A stretch of DNA of 8,237 bases from an uncultured Eubacteriales bacterium (GTDB lineage Bacteria; Bacillota; Clostridia; Oscillospirales; Oscillospiraceae). The notes below the pieces were generated by a model, which made no database searches, was not told where the DNA came from, and saw only the letters and a program-made list of their open reading frames with translations. How positions within the stretch are numbered: the stretch's first letter is position 1; each line of letters opens with the position of its first letter. The stretch covers positions 1 through 8,237 of the forward strand of contig OMQS01000198.1 of the NCBI GenBank assembly GCA_900313295.1, in the 5' to 3' direction. Positions 1-5,274 of the stretch are shown in pieces. A program made the translations under genes and the position numbers.

Positions 1-74
1 CGAAAGCACTCAACAAAGCAACGATCGCCACATTGACCGTTACCCTGAGCGATCCCCCAACCGGAGGTGAATAA
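1..74 (+). CDS. C-terminal end of a secreted protein, probable paralog of the 708-1223 product (partial)
   Basis: The reading frame is open from position 3 to a TAA at 72-74, and its start lies outside the window. Only about 23 residues are visible. They contain NKATIATLTVTLS followed by a short DPPTGGE tail. This resembles the C-terminal strand of the protein encoded at 708-1223 (TKVGTITVTLS), so I infer a second copy of the same family just upstream. The next gene starts 5 nt after the stop, and its ribosome binding site (GGAGGTGA, 63-70) lies inside the last codons, which implies co-transcription and coupled translation. Nothing can be said about the rest of the protein. The alignment covers little more than ten residues, so the paralogy is suggestive only. 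Confidence 0.7.
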   Translation, partial: KALNKATIATLTVTLSDPPTGGE

Positions 75-79
75 GTCCA

Positions 80-622
80 ATGGAAAAAGAAAAGATGCAG
101 GAAAAAGAAAATAAGAAGAAGTGGCTGCTTCTGCTCCTGCTGCTCATCACCATCGTGGCGGTGGGCGTAAGCATCTGGGCCATCTGGTTTCGGGGCAGCG
201 GCGCCGTCCTCGCCCCCGACTATGCGCCCAAGGAAACGGAGCAGAACGCCTAGCCCATCGGCGACGACAACGACGAGAAGCTGGAGCAGCCGGAAAACGG
301 CGGCGCCGTAAGCCTCACCTACGCCCGCGAGGTGGCCGTGAGCCGCTCGGCGAAGACCGCGAGCCTGCTGTTCGCCAACCCCACCAAGTCCAACCAGGAC
401 ATGGTGCTGCAGCTGGTCATTGACGACGTGGTCATCTTCCAGTCCGGTCTTCTGACGCCGGGGAATCGGGTCACCACCCTCAACCTCCTGGACGGCGCGG
501 AAAAGCGCCTGGCCGACGGCGGCTATGACGGCAAATTCGTGGTGCTGTACTATAATCGCGCCAGCGGTGAAAGAGCCATGGTCAACACGGAGATCCCCGT
601 CAGCGTGACGGTAACGGAGTAA
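80..622 (+). pseudogene. Membrane-anchored extracytoplasmic protein interrupted by an in-frame TAG at codon 58
   Basis: Starting at ATG 80, with GGAGG/AGGTGA just upstream, the frame would encode 180 residues ending at TAA 620-622, but TAG at 251-253 interrupts codon 58. Residues 1-14 are highly charged (Glu/Lys rich). Residues 15-36 form one strong membrane segment, followed by WFRGSG and an acidic linker containing the TAG. Residues about 76-180 form a beta-rich outer domain with LLFANP (96-101), SGLLTPGN (122-129), GGYDGKFVVLYY (147-158) and a final strand pattern VSVTVTE. The frame on both sides of the stop reads as one coherent protein, with anchor before and domain after. A single C-to-T change of a CAG codon would create this stop, so it may be a recent nonsense mutation, a strain polymorphism, a sequencing error or a readthrough site. 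Internal GTG codons near 323-334 have only poor ribosome binding sites. The outer domain shares a pattern with the 1359-1844 product. I do not recognise a named family. Confidence 0.72.
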
Positions 623-707
623 TATGATTTTCCGCCCCGAAGACAGATCCAAGGGCGTGAAATATATTGTTGGTAAACTAAAAAATATATAAGAGGAGGA
701 ATTTCCA
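623..707 (+). other. AT-rich intergenic leader with strong RBS
   Basis: This 85-bp gap separates the interrupted gene from the secreted-protein gene. Its second half (about 658-695) is strikingly AT-rich against the GC-rich surroundings. It contains a weak inverted repeat (ATATATT 662-668 and AATATAT 684-690). A strong Shine-Dalgarno sequence, GAGGAGG (693-699), sits 8 nt before ATG 708. TTGTTG (667-672) and TATAAG (688-693) are only 15 nt apart and would start transcription on top of the RBS, so I do not call a promoter. The leader may instead raise translation of the downstream gene. Confidence 0.4.
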
Positions 708-1223
708 ATGAAAAAAATGAAGAAATTTGCCGTAGTGGCGCTGGCTCTGATGCTCATGGCAACGCAGTTGGTGCTGGCCTCGGCGGAAGGTCTCGGCAAT
801 AGGACGCAGGACGTCAAGGCCAAGTACTCCGGCGGCGCGGCCGAGCCGGAGGTATACAGCGTGGACGTGACCTGGGGCAAAATGGAGTTCACCTATTCCG
901 TCGGCGGCACCCGCACCTGGAACCCCGCCACCCATCTGTATGACGAGAATGTCACCGCAGGCTGGACGGAGGACGGCAACGGCATCACCGTGGTCAACCA
1001 CTCCAACAAGTCCGTAAACGTCGCTTTCTCCTATGAAGCCGCCCATGACTACAGCGGCATCATCGGCACTTTCAGCACTACGTCCGATACCCTTTTCGCC
1101 GGTTCGGTCGGCGATCCTGACGGCGCCGACAAGGTGACCACCAACCTGACCCTCTCCGGCGCTCTGGCCAGCTCCGTGACCGAGTTCACCAAGGTCGGCA
1201 CCATCACCGTGACCCTCAGCTAA
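708..1223 (+). CDS. Secreted beta-rich surface protein of unnamed family
   Basis: The gene encodes 171 residues. A Sec signal peptide occupies residues 1-26 (basic MKKMKK, hydrophobic core, LASA then E, so cleavage after Ala26). The mature part shows YSVDVTWGKMEFTYS (50-64), WNPATHLY (71-78), WTEDGNGITVVNHSNKSV (86-103) and a C-terminal strand TKVGTITVTLS (161-171). It has no transmembrane segment, LPxTG or lipobox, so it is either released or held by partner proteins. Alternating hydrophobic residues and many Thr/Ser/Val suggest an all-beta fold. The start is fixed by GAGGAGG 8 nt upstream. The partial gene at 1-74 ends in a similar strand, so tandem copies flank the membrane-anchored gene. 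I recall similar uncharacterised proteins in gut Clostridia but can name no function. A pilin-like or matrix subunit role is speculation. Confidence 0.85.
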   Translation: MKKMKKFAVVALALMLMATQLVLASAEGLGNRTQDVKAKYSGGAAEPEVYSVDVTWGKMEFTYSVGGTRTWNPATHLYDENVTAGWTEDGNGITVVNHSNKSVNVAFSYEAAHDYSGIIGTFSTTSDTLFAGSVGDPDGADKVTTNLTLSGALASSVTEFTKVGTITVTLS

Positions 1224-1236
1224 TTTTGCTTTCGGC

Positions 1237-1270
1237 GCGCAGGCCGCGTGCCCCCTCGCGCGGCCTGCGC
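1237..1270 (+). terminator. GC-rich 12-bp hairpin, possible attenuator or mRNA stabiliser
   Basis: GCGCAGGCCGCG (1237-1248) is perfectly complementary to CGCGGCCTGCGC (1259-1270), with a 10-nt loop. It lies 13 nt after the stop codon of the secreted-protein gene. It is followed by CTCCCTCCCTTCC rather than a T-run, so it is not a canonical rho-independent terminator. It may protect the upstream message from 3' decay and give it higher abundance than downstream genes, or act as a partial terminator. Confidence 0.5.
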
Positions 1271-1290
1271 CTCCCTCCCTTCCATTTCTG

Positions 1291-1324
1291 ATGTCCGTCT
1301 ATCGCTCGCGGGGTAGGCGGACAT
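1291..1324 (+). other. Second inverted repeat upstream of the 1359 gene
   Basis: ATGTCCGTCTA (1291-1301) pairs with TAGGCGGACAT (1314-1324) over 11 positions, with one G.U pair, around a 12-nt loop. It lies 21 nt upstream of the AGGAGG of the next gene. It could be an RNA leader hairpin or a symmetric protein-binding site. There is no T-run after it. Confidence 0.4.
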
Positions 1325-1358
1325 GAGAAACGACAGGCGCTCGGCAGGAGGCAGATAC

Positions 1359-1844
1359 ATGAAAAACAAAACGATCTATATTGCCGCCGCCGTCTGCCTT
1401 GCGGCAGTCATCGGCATGGTTCTGGCGCTTACCCTCACGGGCGGCAGGCGCCAAACGGCGGCGTTCACGCCGCCCCCCTTCGATGCGGCGGCGCAGACCG
1501 GCACCCCCGCGGCACCGGATGCAAGCTGGACGCAGGTGCATCGGGAGGGCATGGATTTTTCCGCCCACATCTGCGGCAAGCCCTTTTTCAGCGGCAGCAC
1601 CGCAAGGCTGGATTTTACCAATGATGCCGGCAATGAGGTCTGGCTGAAGCTGCGCATTCTGGATGAGGAGGGCAATATTCTCGCCGAAAGCGGCCTCATA
1701 AAGCCCGGGGAATATCTGGCCTCCCTCCCCTTCTCCGCCCCCGTGTCGGCCGGAACGAGCATCACCATGAAGATCATGGCCTATGAGCCAAACACCTATT
1801 GCAGCGCCGGAGCCGTCACGCTGCATACCGTTGCAGGAGGATGA
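1359..1844 (+). CDS. Membrane-anchored extracytoplasmic protein, divergent paralog of the 80-622 product
   Basis: I place the start at ATG 1359 (161 residues) because AGGAGG (1346-1351) sits 7 nt upstream; the in-frame ATG at 1323 has no RBS. Residues 1-5 are basic and about 6-27 form one membrane segment, giving an N-in, C-out anchor. A Pro/Ala-rich linker spans about 37-55. The outer domain (about 58-161) contains ARLDFTN (82-88), VWLKLRILDEEGN (94-106), SGLIKPGEY (111-119) and MKIMAY (137-142), and ends VTLHTV. The order and spacing of ARLDFTN...SGLIKPG...Y match ASLLFAN...SGLLTPG...YY in the 80-622 product, so the two probably share a fold. It could be mistaken for a signal-peptide protein, but I see no good cleavage site. 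The stop is 4 nt before the next start, and the next gene's RBS overlaps its last codons. Function unknown. Confidence 0.85.
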   Translation: MKNKTIYIAAAVCLAAVIGMVLALTLTGGRRQTAAFTPPPFDAAAQTGTPAAPDASWTQVHREGMDFSAHICGKPFFSGSTARLDFTNDAGNEVWLKLRILDEEGNILAESGLIKPGEYLASLPFSAPVSAGTSITMKIMAYEPNTYCSAGAVTLHTVAGG

Positions 1845-1848
1845 GCGT

Positions 1849-2496
1849 ATGAAAAAAACGGCCGTCATACTGATAGCTGCAGCTCTGTCCGTTTTTTGCC
1901 TTGTGCCGGCTTTGGCAGCGGACAGCAGAGGCATCAGCGTGTTTGCCAAGTCGGTCTATACCCTTTCCGAGGGCTGCTATACAGCGGAGGAAGAGGACGG
2001 CGCATACACCGCCGAGCTGCCCGCGGATGTCACCGTCACGGTGACACCGGAGGTCCCCGACTCGTCGCTGCGCCTTGTCATCGTCCCCATCACCCGTCAG
2101 GAGGCCGATGCCTACCGCTGGCTGTCGGAGCGCACGGCATCTCTCGGCACCAACCACCTGTTCTTTGATATTTACTTTGTGGATGAATACGGCGCTCGGG
2201 TCAGCGCGGACACGCCGGCGCATGTGCGCATTTCCCTGCCGGCGGCATACGGCACGCCCAAAACGGCGGAGATCTCCTCCGGCGGCGAGGTAACGCTCCT
2301 GATAGGAAAAAACAGTGGAAATTCTGTTGCTTTTTCCGTCAGCGGCGGCGGATATTATGCCATTGCAATGTCAAAAACAGGCGGTCTTCCGCAAACAGGC
2401 GACGCCTCCCATGTAAACATCTGGCTCGCCCTCCTTCTTGTCTCCGCGACGGCCATGACCGCCGTCCTATATGCCAACAAAAGGCAGACCCGCTGA
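1849..2496 (+). CDS. LPQTG cell-wall-anchored surface protein
   Basis: The start is ATG 1849, 8 nt after AGGAGG (1835-1840), giving 215 residues; longer in-frame starts lie inside the previous gene. A signal peptide covers residues 1-23 (MKKTAV..., ALA then AD). The C-terminus is a classic sortase sorting signal: LPQTG at 180-184, a hydrophobic stretch at about 189-208, and a basic tail KRQTR. Class A-type sortases cut such motifs between Thr and Gly and attach the protein to peptidoglycan precursor. The mature region (about 24-178) is beta-rich with few recognisable motifs (VTVTVTPEVPD 61-71, FFDIYFVDEYG 105-115). A short stretch just before LPQTG is Gly-rich. It is the last gene of the envelope run and is closed by a terminator that overlaps its stop. 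No sortase is encoded here. Its role is unknown; an anchor for the neighbouring secreted proteins is an inference. Confidence 0.88.
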   Translation: MKKTAVILIAAALSVFCLVPALAADSRGISVFAKSVYTLSEGCYTAEEEDGAYTAELPADVTVTVTPEVPDSSLRLVIVPITRQEADAYRWLSERTASLGTNHLFFDIYFVDEYGARVSADTPAHVRISLPAAYGTPKTAEISSGGEVTLLIGKNSGNSVAFSVSGGGYYAIAMSKTGGLPQTGDASHVNIWLALLLVSATAMTAVLYANKRQTR

Positions 2497-2512
2497 GGGG
2501 GTCTGCTTTTTT
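2484..2512 (+). terminator. Rho-independent terminator of the envelope gene run
   Basis: GCAGACCC (2484-2491) pairs perfectly with GGGTCTGC (2499-2506) across a 7-nt loop, followed by six T residues (2507-2512). The loop contains the TGA stop of the LPQTG gene, so terminator and coding end overlap. Confidence 0.85.
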
Positions 2513-2515
2513 CCT

Positions 2516-2543
2516 TGTGTCCGGCGCCCGAATGTGATAAAAT
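2516..2543 (+). promoter_or_regulatory. Predicted sigma-A extended -10 promoter of the GH25 gene
   Basis: TGA followed by TAAAAT (2535-2543) is an extended -10 element, with the hexamer one mismatch from TATAAT. A weak -35, TTGTGT (2516-2521), lies 16 nt upstream. It falls just after the preceding terminator and would start transcription near 2550, just ahead of the RBS at 2556. Position supports it more than the weak -35 does. Confidence 0.5.
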
Positions 2544-2555
2544 GGGGAAAAATGC

Positions 2556-2564
2556 GGGGAGGTG
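2556..2564 (+). promoter_or_regulatory. Ribosome binding site deciding a TTG start
   Basis: GGGGAGGTG is the only good Shine-Dalgarno sequence near the beginning of the GH25 frame. GGAGG ends 9 nt before TTG 2572. The alternative ATG at 2542 overlaps the predicted -10 and has no RBS upstream. Confidence 0.65.
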
Positions 2565-2571
2565 TCGGAAT

Positions 2572-3435
2572 TTGTCTGGCAGCAAAAAGAAAAACTGGAG
2601 ATGCTGGCTGTGGCCGGTTTTGCTGGTGCTTCTGGGCGCTTTGGCGGCCTTTGAGCTGCTGCGTCCCGATCTGCGACAGAGCGGCGCCGTGCCCGTAAAC
2701 GACGGCAGCGGCACCATCTGGATCGAGCCTGACCCGAACCTCCCGCGCAGCCCTTTCAAAAGTGGCGACTTTGCCAGGCAAGACAACGCCATCACCTGCA
2801 CCGACAGCGGCTATGCCGTCTATCAGGGCGTGGACGTGTCCACATGGCAGGAGAATATCCGCTGGCAGGAGGTGGCGGACAGCGGCATTGACTTCGCCGT
2901 GATCCGCTGCGGCTTCCGTCGCACCTTGACCGGGAAGCTGGAGCAGGACAACTGCTTTGAAAATAACTACGCCGGTGCCGGAGAAGTCGGGCTGCGTCGG
3001 GGATTATACTTCTATTCGCAAGCCGTCAGCGTGGAGGAAGCCGAGGAGGAGGCCGCTTACGCGCTGGAGCTTCTGGGAGGGCGCGCCCTTGAGCTGCCCA
3101 TATTTTTTGACTGGGAGGTTTCCGCCAACCCGGAGGGACGGAGCAACGGTGTGCGCGGCGAAACCGTCACCGCCTGCGCCGCCGCTTTCTGTCGGGTCAT
3201 TGAGGCGGCGGGCTACCAATCGGGGATCTACTTCAACCTGCAAATGGGCTACCACACCTATGATCTCGGGCAGTTCAGCGCCCAGACCCTGTGGCTGGCA
3301 GAGCCGGGAGAGCACCCAACCTTCTACTATGAAACCGCTCTGTGGCAGTATGACCATCACGGCACCGTGGCCGGTATCGACACGGAGGCCGACAGAAATC
3401 TGCTGTTTGAGAAAACAGAGCATGTGAAGAATTAA
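2572..3435 (+). CDS. Membrane-anchored GH25 lysozyme-like muramidase
   Basis: From TTG 2572 the protein has 287 residues. A basic N-terminus (SGSKKKNWR) and a membrane segment at about 11-29 place the enzyme outside the cell, tethered to the membrane. The GH25 (Chalaropsis-type lysozyme) domain runs from about 84 to 280. YQGVDVSTWQ (84-93) carries the first catalytic-site Asp, FFDWE (178-182) supplies the Asp-x-Glu active site, then come AGYQSGIYFN (213-222), LWLAE (240-244) and LWQYD...G (257-264). The family cleaves the beta-1,4 bond between N-acetylmuramate and N-acetylglucosamine in peptidoglycan. No wall-binding repeats are present, unlike phage endolysins, and there are no phage genes nearby, so a housekeeping wall-remodelling role is likelier. 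It has its own promoter and terminator. It adjoins the envelope cassette, but whether they are functionally linked is unknown. Confidence 0.92.
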   Translation: MSGSKKKNWRCWLWPVLLVLLGALAAFELLRPDLRQSGAVPVNDGSGTIWIEPDPNLPRSPFKSGDFARQDNAITCTDSGYAVYQGVDVSTWQENIRWQEVADSGIDFAVIRCGFRRTLTGKLEQDNCFENNYAGAGEVGLRRGLYFYSQAVSVEEAEEEAAYALELLGGRALELPIFFDWEVSANPEGRSNGVRGETVTACAAAFCRVIEAAGYQSGIYFNLQMGYHTYDLGQFSAQTLWLAEPGEHPTFYYETALWQYDHHGTVAGIDTEADRNLLFEKTEHVKN

Positions 3436-3443
3436 AAAGCAGA

Positions 3444-3478
3444 AAAAGCGTGTGCCACTCAAAACGGCACACGCTTTT
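3444..3478. terminator. Bidirectional rho-independent terminator between convergent genes
   Basis: AAAAGCGTGTGCC (3444-3456) is perfectly complementary to GGCACACGCTTTT (3466-3478) with a 9-nt loop. The A-run and T-run at the ends give a U-tract on both strands. It lies 8 nt after the GH25 stop and 2 nt from the stop of the opposing ABC ATPase gene, so it can serve both transcripts. Confidence 0.9.
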
Positions 3479-3480
3479 GT

Positions 3481-4236
3481 TTATTTTCTGCACTCCTCGG
3501 TGATCCGCTGCTTCAGCGCCCGCATGCGTGGCTCGTCCACGTTCCGCGGATAGGGGCAGTCCGTCAGGTCGCACTCCCACAGGCTGCTGTCCGAATGCAT
3601 CACCACGATCTTCTGCGCCAGCAGAATGGCCTCGTCCAGCTGGTGGGTCACCAGCACGATGGTACGGGGCAGGCACTTTTGCACGTTCAGAAGCTGGGTT
3701 TGCAGCTCAGCACGGGTGAGAAAATCCAGCGCCGCAAACGGCTCGTCCATGAGCAGCAGCTCCGCTTGGCTGGCCAGCACCCTCGCAAGCCCCAGCCGCT
3801 GCTTCATCCCCGTGGAAAGCTCCGCCGGCGTCAGGTCGGCGTAGTCCGTAAGCCCCACCATCTCCACAAAATCCTCCGACAGCCGCAGCCGCTCCTCCGG
3901 CGTGCGCCCCACGCCGCAGGCCATGGCCACGTTGCGCAAGACGCTTGTCCATGTGATGACATACGGATCGGGGCTTAAAACGGCGCTGTGCCAGCCAGCG
4001 GGGATCTCAATTTCGCCGGAATCCGGCTTGTCCTGCCCCGCCAGCAGCCGCAGCAGAGTGCTCTTGCCGCAGCCGCTGCGACCCACCAGCACCGTGAGCT
4101 TTTCCAGCGGAAAGGTCACATTCACGTCCCGCAGCACCTGACGGGTGCGGGTGGGGCGTCGGGCATGGTCGATCATAATGTCCGTAGATTGGGTGGTATA
4201 GGACCTGCACACATGGCGCAAAGAAATATCATTCAT
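3481..4236 (-). CDS. Orphan ABC transporter ATPase, NitT/TauT (SsuB/TauB)-like
   Basis: This 251-residue protein is a single nucleotide-binding domain. Walker A is GRSGCGKST (52-60), the signature is LSTGMKQR (140-147; usual form LSGGxxQR), Walker B is LLLMDEPFAALD (160-171) and the switch His is 198. The best family match is the cytoplasmic ATPase of nitrate/sulfonate/taurine-type importers. The Q-loop region reads AVLSPDPY (85-92), where family members normally have a Gln at the position of Ser88; that residue links ATP binding to the permease. An extra basic stretch lies between the first strand and Walker A (about 17-33). No permease or binding protein is encoded in the window; the gene is last in its operon, 21 nt after the AAA+ gene. 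It probably pairs with membrane subunits encoded elsewhere. Substrate cannot be inferred. Confidence 0.9.
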   Translation of the reverse strand: MNDISLRHVCRSYTTQSTDIMIDHARRPTRTRQVLRDVNVTFPLEKLTVLVGRSGCGKSTLLRLLAGQDKPDSGEIEIPAGWHSAVLSPDPYVITWTSVLRNVAMACGVGRTPEERLRLSEDFVEMVGLTDYADLTPAELSTGMKQRLGLARVLASQAELLLMDEPFAALDFLTRAELQTQLLNVQKCLPRTIVLVTHQLDEAILLAQKIVVMHSDSSLWECDLTDCPYPRNVDEPRMRALKQRITEECRK

Positions 4237-4257
4237 GCCTTCTTCCGCCTCGCTTTT

Positions 4258-5274
4258 TTATTCGTCTATCTTGCCCCGCGCGTGGAGCACGTCGTCGGGC
4301 AGGATCTGCATGAGGTCGTCCCTCGTCACCTGCTCCATTTTGGCCAGACGGTTGTTCTGCGCCACCAGAATATGCTCGAAAAGGTTGCGCACGCCGCGGG
4401 CGTTGCCGAAGGAATCGTCGGCGCTCTCCTCGGCAATAAAGTCCCGCACCAGCTCCTCGGTGCCCTCGGCCAGCACATAGCAGCCCTTCTTGCACTGCAT
4501 CTTGAAAATGGCCACCATCTGCTCCGGCGTGTAGTCCTCAAACATGAGGAACCTGTTGAAGCGGGACTCAAGCCCGGGGTTGGAGTGGATGAACCGATCC
4601 ATCAGCTCCGTGTAGCCCGCCACGATGACCACCAGATCGTCCCGATGATCCTCCATGGCCTTGAGAATGGTGTCGATGGCCTCCTGGCCGAAGTCGTTCT
4701 CGCTCTTGCCGTTGAGGGCGTAGGCCTCGTCGATGAACAGCACGCCGCCCATGGCCTTTTCAATGACCTTCTGGGTCTTCAGCGCCGTCTGCCCCACATA
4801 GCCGGCCACCAGACCGCTGCGATCCACCTCCACCAGCTGCCCCTTGGAGAGAATGTCCAGGCTGTGGTAGATGCGCGCCATGATGCGCGCCACGGTGGTC
4901 TTGCCGGTGCCGGGGTTGCCGGAAAAAACCATGTGAAGGGACATATCCGTGGTGGGCAGGTCGTGCTCCCGACGCAGCTTATACACCTGCACCATGTTGA
5001 TGAGACTTCGCACCTCCTCCTTAATGGCGTCCATGCCCACATAGCCGTCCAGCTCCGCCAGCAGATCCTCGATACTCTCCTTGGGGGGGATCTCCTCCTT
5101 CTCCGCAGGCTTTTCCGCCTGTGTCTTTTCGACGGGCTTCTCGGCGGGCTTCTCCGTTTTCTTTTCCATAAAAGGCGCGCCCCAGAAGTCGGTGTCCATG
5201 CTGCGGAGGTTCCGCTCGGTCATGGAGCGGATGAGATCCATCTGCTGCAGGATGATTTCGTCTTTTCTGTCCAT
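4258..5274 (-). CDS. CbxX/CfxQ (SpoVK-like) AAA+ ATPase
   Basis: I choose ATG 5274 (338 residues), which has AGGAG 8 nt upstream, over an upstream in-frame start at 5310 that lacks an RBS. Residues about 37-61 form a charged, low-complexity linker of EKPxEK-type repeats. The AAA+ module follows: Walker A GNPGTGKT (119-126), Walker B VLFIDEAYAL (178-187), sensor 1 VVIVAGY (215-221), arginine-finger region SRF (Arg238), and sensor 2 GNARGVRN (290-297). The family includes rubisco activase CbbX, sporulation SpoVK and the C-terminal half of type VII secretion EccA. These form hexameric remodelling ATPases in the cytosol. None of those partner systems is encoded here, so the client is unknown. The short N-terminal region is not a TPR domain as in EccA. 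It is followed after 21 nt by the ABC ATPase gene. Confidence 0.92.
   Translation of the reverse strand: MDRKDEIILQQMDLIRSMTERNLRSMDTDFWGAPFMEKKTEKPAEKPVEKTQAEKPAEKEEIPPKESIEDLLAELDGYVGMDAIKEEVRSLINMVQVYKLRREHDLPTTDMSLHMVFSGNPGTGKTTVARIMARIYHSLDILSKGQLVEVDRSGLVAGYVGQTALKTQKVIEKAMGGVLFIDEAYALNGKSENDFGQEAIDTILKAMEDHRDDLVVIVAGYTELMDRFIHSNPGLESRFNRFLMFEDYTPEQMVAIFKMQCKKGCYVLAEGTEELVRDFIAEESADDSFGNARGVRNLFEHILVAQNNRLAKMEQVTRDDLMQILPDDVLHARGKIDE

Larger units (their letters stand above)
1224..1358 (+). other. Intergenic region with two consecutive hairpins
   Basis: This 135-bp gap holds two strong inverted repeats, at 1237-1270 and 1291-1324, and the ribosome binding site AGGAGG (1346-1351) of the next gene. 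No clear -10/-35 pair is visible on the + strand. An in-frame ATG at 1323 extends the next ORF upstream, but it overlaps the second hairpin and lacks an RBS, so I treat this stretch as untranslated. Confidence 0.5.

Noticed and set aside
121..423. 100-codon frame overlapping the TAG-interrupted gene
   Set aside because: It is Arg/Gly/His-rich with no membrane segment and no RBS. The 80-622 frame explains the region far better, with an anchor and a domain on either side of the TAG.
662..690. ATATATT/AATATAT inverted repeat
   Set aside because: The stem is seven A/T pairs with a 15-nt loop, unstable and expected by chance in an AT-rich stretch.
667..693. Possible promoter TTGTTG / TATAAG before the 708 gene
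   Set aside because: The spacer is only 15 nt and the start point would fall at or past the ribosome binding site.
1323..1358. Upstream ATG start for the 1359-1844 gene
   Set aside because: There is no RBS before 1323 and the start falls inside a hairpin. AGGAGG at 1346-1351 points to ATG 1359, which also gives a better membrane-anchor N-terminus.
2572..3435. GH25 lysozyme as a prophage endolysin
   Set aside because: There are no holin, tail or other phage genes around, and the protein has its own membrane anchor and lacks phage-type wall-binding repeats.
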